NCBI RefSeq assembly: GCF_005166025.1 | Contig: NZ_CP028923.1 | Coordinates: 3,784,001-3,848,000 of the forward strand | Origin: Mangrovivirga cuniculi | GTDB taxonomy: Bacteria > Bacteroidota > Bacteroidia > Cytophagales > Cyclobacteriaceae | Length of the DNA stretch: 64,000 nt | Direction: 5' to 3' | In this document: in pieces, positions 34,651 through 43,410 of the stretch | Layout: every line of letters starts with the position of its first letter | Position numbering within the stretch: position 1 is the first letter of the stretch | Made by a program: the position numbers and the translations under genes | The notes under the pieces: generated by a model | Told to the model about the DNA's origin: nothing | The model's database searches: none | What the model saw: only the letters and a program-made list of their open reading frames with translations

Positions 34651-35901
34651 ATGAAGTACGATGTTCTTATAATAGGGGGTGGAACAGCAGGAATAATGAC
34701 AGCAGCTCAGCTGGTAAGAAAATCACCCCAAAAACTAAATATTGGTTTAATTGAACCTTCTGATAAGCATTTTTACCAACCCGCCTGGACTTTGGTTGGT
34801 GCCGGTACTTTTAATATGAAAAACACCATCAGGGAAGAAAAAGAGTATATTCCCGAAGGTGTAAATTGGATCAAAGACTATGCTGAAACTATTGATCCGG
34901 AAGATAATCTGGTACAAACAAAGAATGGTCAGCAGTTAGCATATGATTACCTGGTTGTTGCTCCGGGTATTCAGATAAACAGGGATGGCATCCCCGGCTT
35001 GGCTGAAGCACTCGATAAAGGTGTTGTTTGCAGTAATTACACTGATCCTGAGCACACCTGGAAAGTCATTAAAAATTTTAAAGGTGGAAACGCTCTTTTC
35101 ACCCAGGCCAATACACCAATTAAATGCGGTGGTGCTCCTCAAAAGATCATGTACCTGGCTTCCGACTATTTTAAGAAACATGGACTGGCAGAAAAAACTA
35201 ATGTGATTTTTGCCTCTCCCGGGGGAGTGATTTTTGGTGTTAAAGATTTTGCTGACACACTTAATGAAGTAATAGATCGATATCATATCAATACAAAATT
35301 TCACTACGTCCTGTCCAGAATAGATGCAGATAATAACACTGCATACTTCAAAGTTAATACAGACGATAGCGTAATTCCTGACGGCGCTATCGGAGAAAAG
35401 CTACTGAATGATCATGAAGTAGCAATACCTTTTGATATGCTTCATCTTGCACCTCCTCAAAGTGCTCCGGATTTTATTAGAAATTCGCCTTTGACATTAA
35501 AAGAAGGACCAGGTGCAGGATGGGTTGATGTTGACATTGAAACTCTACAGCATTTAAGGTATCCGAATATTTTTGCGCTGGGAGATGTAGCTGCCCTGCC
35601 TACTGCAAAAACTGGTGCAGCAGTTCGTAAGCAAGCCCCGGTTGTCGTTGCAAATATCCTTAACCTGATCAAAAACAACAGTTTGGATAACCCGAGATAC
35701 GAAGGCTACAGCTCATGCCCCTTAGTTACAGGCTATGGTAAAATGGTCCTGGCTGAATTCAAATACAATAATGTTCGTGATAGCGATCCACTCTTGAGCA
35801 AATTCTTAAATACAGCTAAAGAAAGTTGGTTTTTATGGATACTTAAGAAATACGGATTACCATACCTCTATTGGAATAAAATGCTGAAAGGTAAAATGTG
35901 A
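34651..35901 (+). CDS. sqr: Sulfide:quinone oxidoreductase, SQOR-like (type II)
   Basis: Membrane-associated flavoprotein that oxidises sulfide and passes electrons to the quinone pool. The FAD loop GGGTAGIMTA is at residues 9-18. Two redox cysteines are present: C159 in TPIKCGGAPQKIMYL and C356 in YSSCPLVTGYGKMVLAEF, matching human SQOR Cys201 and Cys379; C127 is an additional cysteine. The end LPYLYWNKMLKGKM matches the membrane-binding tail of SQOR. 416 residues is normal. It stands alone, with no persulfide dioxygenase or rhodanese beside it, so the sulfur acceptor (sulfite, glutathione or polysulfide) is open. A Crp/Fnr-like palindrome lies upstream. Confidence 0.93.
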   Translation: MKYDVLIIGGGTAGIMTAAQLVRKSPQKLNIGLIEPSDKHFYQPAWTLVGAGTFNMKNTIREEKEYIPEGVNWIKDYAETIDPEDNLVQTKNGQQLAYDYLVVAPGIQINRDGIPGLAEALDKGVVCSNYTDPEHTWKVIKNFKGGNALFTQANTPIKCGGAPQKIMYLASDYFKKHGLAEKTNVIFASPGGVIFGVKDFADTLNEVIDRYHINTKFHYVLSRIDADNNTAYFKVNTDDSVIPDGAIGEKLLNDHEVAIPFDMLHLAPPQSAPDFIRNSPLTLKEGPGAGWVDVDIETLQHLRYPNIFALGDVAALPTAKTGAAVRKQAPVVVANILNLIKNNSLDNPRYEGYSSCPLVTGYGKMVLAEFKYNNVRDSDPLLSKFLNTAKESWFLWILKKYGLPYLYWNKMLKGKM

Positions 35902-35930
35902 TTTGTTTTGTTGGTTGACTTGAAGCACCG

Positions 35931-36665
35931 TTAATTGCCCCCATTAATGGTGCTTCTGTCTTTTATATTCAGATCTATACCCGAAAACTCTCCTATTGTA
36001 TCAAAAATAACAAACCTGGCAAAGAGTTCCTCCTTGTACCAATTATGCTTATGAGTTCTTTTAATTGCTCCCTGGTGACCTTTGGATCCATAGGCAAAAT
36101 TGGTCATTGATTTGAAATTCTTCCATATACTGAAGGTAGCCATTTGAACTACCGGGATTTCACCCACTCCCTTGGAAAATACAATATCCGAATTATTTTT
36201 TAAGGCGTAGCTGGATCGCGGTACATAAGACCAGAATTTAATGAGTTTTGAAGTCTTAATCGTCGCACGGGTCAATACAGCAACTGGTTCTTCTTCCAAA
36301 AGGTCTGAAAATTCCGGATCAGGTGTAAACGGCTCTTTCCCTGACCATTCACCTTTTGATTTGGCACATTTCATTAAACCAGTCCATTTTTCAGACATAT
36401 ATTGATCGTAGTGTTTGAAAAAATAACTGTTCTTGAAAAATTCCGTTGCTGACTCTGTATCTTTCCAATTGGTCAACAGGCAATACACAGACCAATCAGG
36501 GAAAGGATTAAATCCATTCCCTTTTCCACTACCCATTAATTTATAGAAGTTGAGACCGCTCACATCAGCTAAGTACTGATGTCCCTCATTCATCATAGTA
36601 AGTGCTTTATACTTACTTTTAAAATCAGGAAATCTCATAAAAGTAATGGCAGTAATTTCTTTCAT
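35931..36665 (-). CDS. CrtA-like spheroidene monooxygenase homolog
   Basis: A 244-residue protein related to CrtA, the haem-dependent oxygenase that introduces keto or hydroxyl groups in acyclic carotenoids. Matching segments are SVYCLLTNWKDTESATEFF, AVLTRATIKTSKLIKFWSYVP, VQMATFSIWKN, and HQGAIKRTHKHNWYKEELFARF. No other carotenoid gene (crtB, crtI, crtZ) is nearby. Some Bacteroidota make 2'-keto-hydroxylated carotenoids, so the role is plausible, but the exact substrate is inference. It sits convergent with sqr, 29 bases apart. Confidence 0.8.
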   Translation of the reverse strand: MKEITAITFMRFPDFKSKYKALTMMNEGHQYLADVSGLNFYKLMGSGKGNGFNPFPDWSVYCLLTNWKDTESATEFFKNSYFFKHYDQYMSEKWTGLMKCAKSKGEWSGKEPFTPDPEFSDLLEEEPVAVLTRATIKTSKLIKFWSYVPRSSYALKNNSDIVFSKGVGEIPVVQMATFSIWKNFKSMTNFAYGSKGHQGAIKRTHKHNWYKEELFARFVIFDTIGEFSGIDLNIKDRSTINGGN

Positions 36666-36741
36666 TTATAATTATATCTGAAGGTTAAGATAGAGCTTAA
36701 AATCAAATAAAAATAAAATAAAAACCTTTAACCCTGTTAAA

Positions 36742-36780
36742 TGTAAAAAAAATAGCCGGACTCCTCAGAATCCGGCTTTT
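36742..36780 (-). terminator. Terminator of the TonB-receptor gene
   Basis: AGCCGGA (36754-36760) pairs with TCCGGCT (36771-36777) around a 10-base loop. On the minus strand the stem is followed by ATTTTTTTT, a proper U-run, 26 bases after the receptor stop codon. Confidence 0.85.
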
Positions 36781-36805
36781 TGCAAGGGTATCGCAATCAA
36801 CTTTC

Positions 36806-39256
36806 TTAATTACCACCTGCACGATTTAATTCCTCAAGATTACCTCTGTTTGTATTTACTCTGAATTGTTTTCCCTGACTAAAGTTGTATCTGACTGTGA
36901 AATTCAATGATTGAGAAGAAAATCTGTTTCCGATATCTGTGCTTTGATCTGGTAATTCAAACGACCCCTGGAACTGACGAGTATGGAAAATATCATTAAA
37001 ATTAAGACTTAATGTAAGCTTGTCATCCAATAAACTTTTCTTCACTCCCAGGTCGGCCCATGCTTGTTCATCCATTCTGAAGATACCCCAAACATTTGGA
37101 CCAATATAAGTTCCTGACAATTCCACTTTAAATCCTTTAGGTAACACAAAACTAAACCTGGACTGGAAATAAGTGTTAAAACGTTCATTTACTACCTTTT
37201 CATCGTTAATCACACTGCTAAACTGCTTATATGAAACAACTGCTACATTATTTATTGAAAACCAATCTTTTACATCAACTGGTAAAATTAATCTGGCATA
37301 TGCATCATGAGCATCATCTAGGTTTCTCGGGCTGAACACAACTAATCTACTATCCACATCAGCCTGAGGTACTTCTGTAAACACATTTTCAGATTTATTA
37401 TATCCTAAACCGAAGATATATTTCTTTTTAAACGTCTGGTTTAACTCTACATTATGAGAGAATACAGGTTGCAGATTCGGATTGCCAGTAGCTACTGTAT
37501 ACCTATCAATGTATAAAAAGTAAGGATTTAACATTTGGTAGTTCGGTCTGTTTATTCTTCTGCTATAGTTAAATCCAACCTGGTAATTTTCACTCACATT
37601 GTGATTAACAAATAAGCTTGGGAAAAATCCTGCATAACTTCTGTCATTTACCTGGTTTAAAGTTACTGACTCACCTTCAGCTACAGTATGTTCATATCTC
37701 AAACCGGCTTTTACACTGATTTTTTCAGTAAGAGGGAAGCCATAACTTGCATATGCCGCATAAATGTTTTCAGTATAAATGAAGTGGTTTGAACGCGTAG
37801 GATCTAATTCCCATTGACCATCAGTTAATGCTTCAAAACGGACTTCGTTATCTGATACAACCTGGCTGAACTTCACACCTGCTTCCAGACTTTTCCCTTT
37901 ACCAAAAGGCTTAGTTAAATCAGCTTTAGCAGAATAAATATCAAATTTGTTCGGATTTATATTTCTAAAATTCTCTTCAACTAAGAATTCTCCGCCTTTG
38001 CTTGTATAAACTTCATTATTGAATGAACCAAAATCCTCACTTACTTTGTTTACATAATCAAGATCAACACTCAACTTAGTACCATTAGTATCTAATTTAG
38101 CTATATAATGGAAGTTGACAGAGTTATTTTGGGTATTGTCATTCATATCATTGTCAGCCTGTACAAACCCGGGGAACTCATTACTTCCAAAATTGAAAGT
38201 TTCAACATCAAATCCTATGGTACCATCACTATTGAATGATTTCACCATAAAACCTAAAGAATGACGGTCATTGATATCATAATCCATTCCAAGGTTCAAG
38301 TTGATATTATCAAATGTATGTTCATTATATGCATATTGCTCCATGTACTGACCTTCACCCTGGGTGATGAATTCACGACGCATTGTTAGTTCTCTCCAGC
38401 GAGCTCTATGGCTATAATCAGCCTGCAAGAATGAACTTACCTTTCCTTTTTTATAGTTGAAATTAACTCCACCGTTATAACTATTGCGCTCGTTATAATT
38501 GTAACCAAGGTTCACACTACCATTAAAGCCTGTGTCGATACCTCTTTTTAATTTTATATTAATTATCCCTGCAGATCCCTCAGCATCGTATTTTGCAGAT
38601 GGATTCGTGATTAATTCTATTGATTTTATATTATTTGCTGACATTGAATTAAGAAGAGACTGAAGCTCTTTAGCACTCATAAATGTACGCCTGTCATCTA
38701 TCATTACCAGAACACCAGCTTTACCGTTTAGTTGGATATTACCATCCTGGTCTACCCATACCCCAGGTGATTTTTCCAGAACTTCTAAAGCGGTGTTACC
38801 TTCAGTAAGGGCTGAGTTCTGAATATCAACAACCGTTTTATCTGCCTCTACGATTACAGATGGTCGAGTCGCTCTTACTTCGACACCATCAAGATTTTGA
38901 GTTTCTTCCGGAAGAGTCAGATTTGACCAGTGCTTGGAATATCCTTCTCCTTCGATTTTAAATGGCCTGGAATATTTCTTTTCATATCCAATTGCACTAA
39001 GTCGAACTATATAAGTACCAGTTGTTTTAGGTGAACCCATTGCAAATTCACCACTCTCATTGGTTACCGCTCCGGTAACTAAAGAAGAATCTGTTTGATT
39101 TAAAATTGCTACATTAGCGAAAGGGACCGGCTGAGAATTCTGGTCTGTTACCTTTCCCGAAATTTTGCCTGCCTGCTGAGCATTGGCTGCGAAGCATAAT
39201 AGAAATAATGCTAAAAATAAAAAGGGTCTATTAAGTAATTCTCGATTCATAATCAT
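36806..39256 (-). CDS. TonB-dependent receptor-like outer-membrane barrel
   Basis: An 816-residue outer-membrane protein. A signal peptide (residues ~1-26, ending FAANAQ) is followed by a CarboxypepD_reg-like domain (KISGKVTDQNSQPVPFANVAI, ~30-115), a plug domain (VEVRATRPSVIVEADKTVVDIQNS to PSAKYDAEGSAGIINIKLKRG, ~125-235) and a ~580-residue beta barrel of the OMP_b-brl_3 family ending FTVRYNFSQGKQFRVNT. No SusD partner is next to it, so it is not a classic SusCD pair. This subgroup often has no known substrate. M3 is an alternative start. Expression probably starts at the promoter/palindrome at 39319-39371. Confidence 0.92.
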   Translation of the reverse strand: MIMNRELLNRPFLFLALFLLCFAANAQQAGKISGKVTDQNSQPVPFANVAILNQTDSSLVTGAVTNESGEFAMGSPKTTGTYIVRLSAIGYEKKYSRPFKIEGEGYSKHWSNLTLPEETQNLDGVEVRATRPSVIVEADKTVVDIQNSALTEGNTALEVLEKSPGVWVDQDGNIQLNGKAGVLVMIDDRRTFMSAKELQSLLNSMSANNIKSIELITNPSAKYDAEGSAGIINIKLKRGIDTGFNGSVNLGYNYNERNSYNGGVNFNYKKGKVSSFLQADYSHRARWRELTMRREFITQGEGQYMEQYAYNEHTFDNINLNLGMDYDINDRHSLGFMVKSFNSDGTIGFDVETFNFGSNEFPGFVQADNDMNDNTQNNSVNFHYIAKLDTNGTKLSVDLDYVNKVSEDFGSFNNEVYTSKGGEFLVEENFRNINPNKFDIYSAKADLTKPFGKGKSLEAGVKFSQVVSDNEVRFEALTDGQWELDPTRSNHFIYTENIYAAYASYGFPLTEKISVKAGLRYEHTVAEGESVTLNQVNDRSYAGFFPSLFVNHNVSENYQVGFNYSRRINRPNYQMLNPYFLYIDRYTVATGNPNLQPVFSHNVELNQTFKKKYIFGLGYNKSENVFTEVPQADVDSRLVVFSPRNLDDAHDAYARLILPVDVKDWFSINNVAVVSYKQFSSVINDEKVVNERFNTYFQSRFSFVLPKGFKVELSGTYIGPNVWGIFRMDEQAWADLGVKKSLLDDKLTLSLNFNDIFHTRQFQGSFELPDQSTDIGNRFSSQSLNFTVRYNFSQGKQFRVNTNRGNLEELNRAGGN

Positions 39257-39318
39257 GCGATTTAAGTGTTCACATGATATACAAGAAGATTCATGCCAAA
39301 TGAAAAATTTTATTTAAT

Positions 39319-39335
39319 TAACTGATAATCAGTTA
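39319..39335. promoter_or_regulatory. Perfect palindrome at the receptor promoter
   Basis: TAACTGAT-A-ATCAGTTA, 17 bases, perfect arms of 8. It lies just downstream of the predicted -7 box of the TonB-receptor promoter, where a bound repressor would block the start of transcription. Confidence 0.5.
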
Positions 39336-39340
39336 TTTAA

Positions 39341-39371
39341 AAAATATAACATTATAAAAGAGTGTTCAAAA
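39341..39371 (-). promoter_or_regulatory. Predicted promoter of the TonB-receptor gene
   Basis: Read on the minus strand, TTTTG (39371-39367) and TATATTTT (39348-39341) are 18 bases apart, matching the Bacteroidota -33 and -7 (TAnnTTTG) elements with one mismatch. The leader to the ATG at 39256 would be about 80 bases. Confidence 0.45.
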
Positions 39372-39414
39372 TCGTACAGGTGGTTTACATCTTCGAACAG
39401 GGCTGTTCTAAAAA

Positions 39415-39984
39415 TCAGCTTAAATCATCAGACAAAACACACCGCTGATCTTTGAGATGAGAAAGTTCTTTTTCCAGGTCGAAAGTCTTCTTTTCCTCGT
39501 CCATTGTTTCGGCAATATGCTTTTTTAGCTTGCGTCTTTTTATTGATTCCACAAACCTCCTGACATCAATAGGTGATTCGAGTAATAGAGGTGGCACTTT
39601 AACAGTTTCTCCCTGTTCATTTTTAGCAACCATTGTGAAATATGAGGTGTTGGTGTGCTTGACTTCTCCCGTTTTCACATTTTCTGCAATAACCTTTATC
39701 CCGACAACCATACTGGTATTCCCTACATAATTAACCGATGCCAGCATCGAAACCAGGTCACCTACTTCAACAGGTAGTAAAAAATCCACCGCATTTACAG
39801 AAACTGTCACACAGTAAGCCCCTGAATGCTTGCTGCTACAGGCATAAGCAACTTTATCCATCATAGACAATAAATATCCTCCATGGATTTTTCCTCCGAA
39901 GTTAGCGGAAGAAGGTAGCATTAATTCGGTAATGGTAGTTACAGAGTATTTTACGGATCTGGGTTCGAGATTATTTTCGGGCAT
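39415..39984 (-). CDS. Acyl-CoA thioesterase (hotdog fold)
   Basis: A 189-residue single-hotdog acyl-CoA hydrolase of the BACH/YciA group. The segment LMLPSSANFGGKIHGGYLLSMMDKVAYACSSKH (about 21-53) contains the conserved N-x-x-G-x-x-H/G-G-x-L-x-x-x-D substrate and CoA site; VDFLLPVEVGDLVSMLASVNYVGNTSM follows. Hydrolyses acyl-CoA to free acid and CoA. A ~40-residue charged C-terminal tail extends beyond the domain. It starts 11 bases after the end of the CNNM gene, same operon. Confidence 0.9.
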   Translation of the reverse strand: MPENNLEPRSVKYSVTTITELMLPSSANFGGKIHGGYLLSMMDKVAYACSSKHSGAYCVTVSVNAVDFLLPVEVGDLVSMLASVNYVGNTSMVVGIKVIAENVKTGEVKHTNTSYFTMVAKNEQGETVKVPPLLLESPIDVRRFVESIKRRKLKKHIAETMDEEKKTFDLEKELSHLKDQRCVLSDDLS

Positions 39985-39995
39985 AAGAGTTTATT

Positions 39996-41046
39996 TTATT
40001 CTTCATCAGGAAATATACCAAGCTGGCGGGCACGTTCCTCCCATTTTTTTCTGGCTAGCTGCTGCATGTCTTTTGTATTATCCAGCTCATCCTGAATTTC
40101 AAGACCTAATAAAGTTTCAATAATATCTTCGAGTGTAACAATCCCGGCCATTCCACCATATTCGTCAACAACAAGGGCTATATGTTCTTTTTAGTCAATA
40201 ATTGTTCGAATACCTGTGGGATTGCCTGATGCTCATAAACAATTAATACATTACGCTGGATCTCTGACAACTTAGCTTCATACTCATTATGAGCAAGCTT
40301 TTCCATGACATCATTTTTTAATACAAAACCAGTGACATGATCTATTGTCTCCTTAAAAACGGGAATTCTGGAAAATTTCAAAAAACTTTTCTTATCAAAA
40401 AACTCCTGAATTGTCATTGTAGAAGGTGCTGCCAATACAACAGTACGAGGAGTCATTACATCTTCAACCTTTATTGATTTAAATCTGATAAGGTTATTAA
40501 TAATATTAAATTCACTTTTATCGAATATCCCTGCTTCTGTACCAAGCTCTGCCATTGCAGCAATATCTTCTCTTCCCGGAGCTGCCACATGGCCTCCTCC
40601 CCCATTAATCTAGTTATTCGTTCTGAAATCCAAACAAGGGGAAACATCAAAACTACAAGTATCTTTAATGTTCTTGATACAAATGGAGCAAGAGATTTCC
40701 AGTATTTTGCACCTAGTGATTTTGGAATAATCTCTGAAAAAATTAATATTAATACTGTTAGAATAGCAGAAATAATTCCGAAATAGGCCTCTCCAAAAAC
40801 AATACTGGCTTGGGCACCTACACCGGCTGCACCTATAGTATGAGCTATGGTATTTAATGATAATATTGCTGCAAGTGGCTTGTCGACATTTTCTTTTAAT
40901 AGCTTTAGCTCTTTGGCATAAGCTGCTCCCTCTTGTTCTTTGGCTTTAACGAATACTGGAGTAATGCTCAATAAGGCAGCCTCAAGAATAGAACATAAAA
41001 AGGAAAAACCCAGCGCCAGGGCCAGATAGAAAAACAAAAGAAACAT
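39996..41046 (-). pseudogene. CNNM/CorC-family membrane protein, two frameshifts (probably sequence errors)
   Basis: Reconstructed as ~350 residues: a DUF21/CNNM membrane domain (MFLLFFYLALALGFSFLCS..., residues ~1-150, with SEIIPKSLGAKY) and a CBS pair (DVMTPRTVVLA..., [31 protein letters not shown]). It is cut twice. At 40599-40603 a run of five C (G on the coding strand) shifts the frame after RITRLMG; one more G restores GGGHVAAPGREDIAAMAELG. At 40188-40192 a run of five T (coding A) ends the frame after LLTKK; one more A restores [12 protein letters not shown]. Stop at 39996. It lacks the C-terminal CorC/HlyC domain. Relatives are linked to Mg2+/metal efflux. Both breaks are single-base losses in homopolymers. 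Confidence 0.85.
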
Positions 41047-41474
41047 ATATTGATTAAAATAGAATTATTATCGGATTCATTTAAGGGCAATTTAAAAAAT
41101 AAATCCGATACTGCACTTTCTACTAAATTTTAATCATCTCTTCTGTTTAGTTGATCATATACTTCCCGTTGTATTTGTGAAAGGGTTAACAGATTTTTTG
41201 AGACAAATCTGTGAAAATTCTTGATTGGGTATTGGAATATGGATATCCCAGCATGATCATAATGCTTTTTATATATAACTTCTTCACCTCTCTTAATTTT
41301 AATTCAAACAATGAACCTACAAGCTGGAATATTGTTTCGAAAATAATCATAACCTTATCTTCAGGGGTAATTTTCAAAGAAATTTACAAACTGATTATCA
41401 GACATTTAACTACCTTAATAAAAACTTAAATGTAAGAAAAATAGATTTTTGGCACGACGATTGTTCCTACCATA
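41047..41474. other. 428-base gap with weakly supported small ORFs
   Basis: A possible 72-residue membrane protein (41211-41429, plus strand, GTG start) would have two hydrophobic helices, YGYPSMIIMLFIYNFF and WNIVSKIIITLSSGVIF. A 63-codon ORF overlaps it on the minus strand. Neither has supporting context, so I leave them as candidates. The right end holds a sigma-54-like motif (see 41449). Confidence 0.3.
41449..41465 (+). promoter_or_regulatory. Sigma-54-like promoter for the His-rich protein gene
   Basis: TTGGCACGACGATTGTT matches the RpoN consensus TGGCAC-N5-TTGCW except that GC at -12 is GT. Transcription would start about 12 bases on, near 41475, giving a ~20-base leader to the ATG at 41496. 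No RpoN activator gene is nearby. Confidence 0.45.
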
Positions 41475-41495
41475 ATGAATCAAATTTTTAAAGCT

Positions 41496-42092
41496 ATGAG
41501 AAAAGCAATACTTTTTATCGCGCTGGTTTTATTTGGATTCGCTTCTGAATTGCAGGCCCAGCATTTTGTAACATCATTCGGAGTTTCTCATGAGTGGGGT
41601 GTTCCGGGAAGAGTCGCTCGTTCAATCACATATGACTTCAGAGGATACAATTGGATTCATACAAATAGATACAGGGATCATGGCCATTTGTTTTTCACAG
41701 TAGTGTTACAGGGAAGACGTGGATTTTTCGAAGTGACTTACGATGATTATGGTCGTGTAGTAAGAGAAAGAAGACTACGAGCAAATCCAATGCACGGGCA
41801 TCACTGTGGTAATCATTGTGGATTCCATGAGGTGTATTATCAAAGAGTTTACCAGCCAAGATACGGAGCATGTTGTGATTCTCATAGAAGAAATCACCCG
41901 GTATTCAGAGAACATCCGGGTCGTGGGCATGGACATCATAAACATAAACATAAACACAAGAAGCATAAAAGACATGATCGCGATCATTGTGACGATTGGG
42001 ATGATGACGATGACTACAGATATTCAAGACGTGGGGGAGGTCGCTCAGGCGGACATGTAAGAGTTAGCGGCGGCATCTACACCAGTTGGTAA
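41496..42092 (+). CDS. Secreted His/Cys-rich protein
   Basis: A 198-residue protein (205 if started at 41475). The ATG at 41496 is preferred because it gives a standard signal peptide (MRKAILFIALVLFGFASELQAQ) and leaves room for the predicted promoter. The middle holds paired Cys/His sites (MHGHHCGNHCGFHE, ACCDSHRRNH). Near the C-terminus is a dense His/Lys/Arg stretch (HGHHKHKHKHKKHKRHDRDH) followed by an acidic block (DDWDDDDDYRY) and a Gly-rich end. The N-terminal half looks like a small beta domain with many aromatic and Arg residues. Metal binding (Ni, Zn, Cu) is likely by composition; the true function is unknown. Confidence 0.75.
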   Translation: MRKAILFIALVLFGFASELQAQHFVTSFGVSHEWGVPGRVARSITYDFRGYNWIHTNRYRDHGHLFFTVVLQGRRGFFEVTYDDYGRVVRERRLRANPMHGHHCGNHCGFHEVYYQRVYQPRYGACCDSHRRNHPVFREHPGRGHGHHKHKHKHKKHKRHDRDHCDDWDDDDDYRYSRRGGGRSGGHVRVSGGIYTSW

Positions 42093-42127
42093 TATTTTTT
42101 CATAATTGCGGATTTTTTGGTTAGAAC

Positions 42128-42162
42128 GAAGGAGGGTTACATGGAGCCCTCCTTTCTTTTTA
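42128..42162 (+). terminator. Terminator after the His-rich gene
   Basis: AAGGAGGG (42129-42136) pairs with CCCTCCTT (42147-42154), then CTTTTTA. It lies 37 bases after the stop codon. Confidence 0.85.
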
Positions 42163-42243
42163 TATTATATCGCAGCTATTAATAGCTATTTGACTCTGGG
42201 GTTATTTTTCTGTAAATTAATATTAAGAGCAATTCCTTATACC

Positions 42244-43245
42244 ATGAAATCAATCATTAAATCTATCCTTACGATAGCCTGCATTAGCCTTTTGCAAAGC
42301 TGTACTCCAACTACAGCAAACAAAGACTCTGAAAACTTATCTGAGAAAGAATCCTCTAAAACCTATACCGGTCCGATTATCGACATGCATATGCATGCCT
42401 ATAGTAAGCCGAACCCTTTGTTTGGCGAAATGGTCAATCCGACAACCGGAGATAAATATATCGGTTCTAAAGACGTTACCAGCCACGAAAAAGAAACTGC
42501 GGATATAATGAGAAAGCATAATATTGTTAAGATCATGCTTTCTCCCCCAACTCATCAGACTATTAAAAAGTGGTTAAAGATGCACCCGGAAAAAATTATC
42601 AGTGGTCAGATAATATCCGACCCAACTAAAATTCCACTGGATACATTAAGAGCATGGCATAAATCTGGTGAATTAGATGTTATCGGTGAAGTAGCTCCAA
42701 ATTATGAGGGTATTAAACCCGATGATAAAAAAATAACACCTCTTTTTGATTTGGCAGAAGAACTAAATATTCCTATTGCATTTCACATTTTACCAGGTGG
42801 CCCGCCGGGTGGAGTATACTTCGCATATCCTAAAACTAGGGCTTCACATGCAAGGCCGCTATTAATTGAAGAACATTTGATCAGTCACCCTAAAGTACCT
42901 ATATATATTATGCATGCCGGATGGCCTTTTGCAGATGAAATGAAAGCATTGATGTATGCACATCCACAAGTGTATGTCGATGTAGGAGTTATCTCCTGGG
43001 TACTCGAAGAATCCGAATTCCATTCTTATATTAAAGAACTTGTCGATGCGGGTTTTGAAAAAAGAATAATGTTTGGAAGTGATCAAATGGCATTTACCAG
43101 TATGATCGAAAAAGCAATACACAATCTAAATTCTTCAGATTTGACCCTAGAACAGAAAGAAGATATTTTCTATAATAATGCTGCACGATTCCTGAATCTT
43201 TCCGATGAAACAATAAAAGAACATAAACAAATGGCTTCTAAATAA
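42244..43245 (+). CDS. Amidohydrolase-type lipoprotein (TIM barrel)
   Basis: A 333-residue lipoprotein from the ATG at 42244; the frame is open further upstream (42106) but only this start gives a signal sequence with lipobox-like LLQSC, Cys20. The mature enzyme has metal-ligand motifs of the amidohydrolase-2/TIM-barrel family: IIDMHMHAYSK (H49, H51), PIAFHILPGGPPGG, IYIMHAGWPF and IMFGSDQM (the last Asp). It probably hydrolyses or decarboxylates a small substrate in the periplasm or at the outer membrane. The Gly/Pro loop after the third histidine is notable. Substrate unknown. Flanked by terminators, so transcribed alone. Confidence 0.82.
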   Translation: MKSIIKSILTIACISLLQSCTPTTANKDSENLSEKESSKTYTGPIIDMHMHAYSKPNPLFGEMVNPTTGDKYIGSKDVTSHEKETADIMRKHNIVKIMLSPPTHQTIKKWLKMHPEKIISGQIISDPTKIPLDTLRAWHKSGELDVIGEVAPNYEGIKPDDKKITPLFDLAEELNIPIAFHILPGGPPGGVYFAYPKTRASHARPLLIEEHLISHPKVPIYIMHAGWPFADEMKALMYAHPQVYVDVGVISWVLEESEFHSYIKELVDAGFEKRIMFGSDQMAFTSMIEKAIHNLNSSDLTLEQKEDIFYNNAARFLNLSDETIKEHKQMASK

Positions 43246-43265
43246 AGCGATATAAATTTATAAGC

Positions 43266-43300
43266 AAGAAGGAATCAATAATTGATTCCTTCTTTTATTT
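43266..43300 (+). terminator. Terminator after the amidohydrolase gene
   Basis: AAGAAGGAATCAAT (43266-43279) pairs perfectly with ATTGATTCCTTCTT (43281-43294), followed by TTATTT. Confidence 0.9.
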
Positions 43301-43410
43301 CCGGTTAATACCCAGAGCTAATTTTCGATTTTCAATTCTATTGATCAAATTATTTTGATTACAAACAACTGAGTATTATTTTCATTTCATACCTTTTACT
43401 CAATAAATAT

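Noticed and set aside
41186-41377. 63-codon minus-strand ORF in the 41-kb gap
   Set aside because: Mirror of a plus-strand ORF in AT-rich DNA; no support for either strand beyond hydrophobic stretches.
42106-42243. Upstream in-frame extension of the amidohydrolase
   Set aside because: It would overlap the terminator hairpin of the previous gene and bury the lipoprotein signal sequence inside the protein.
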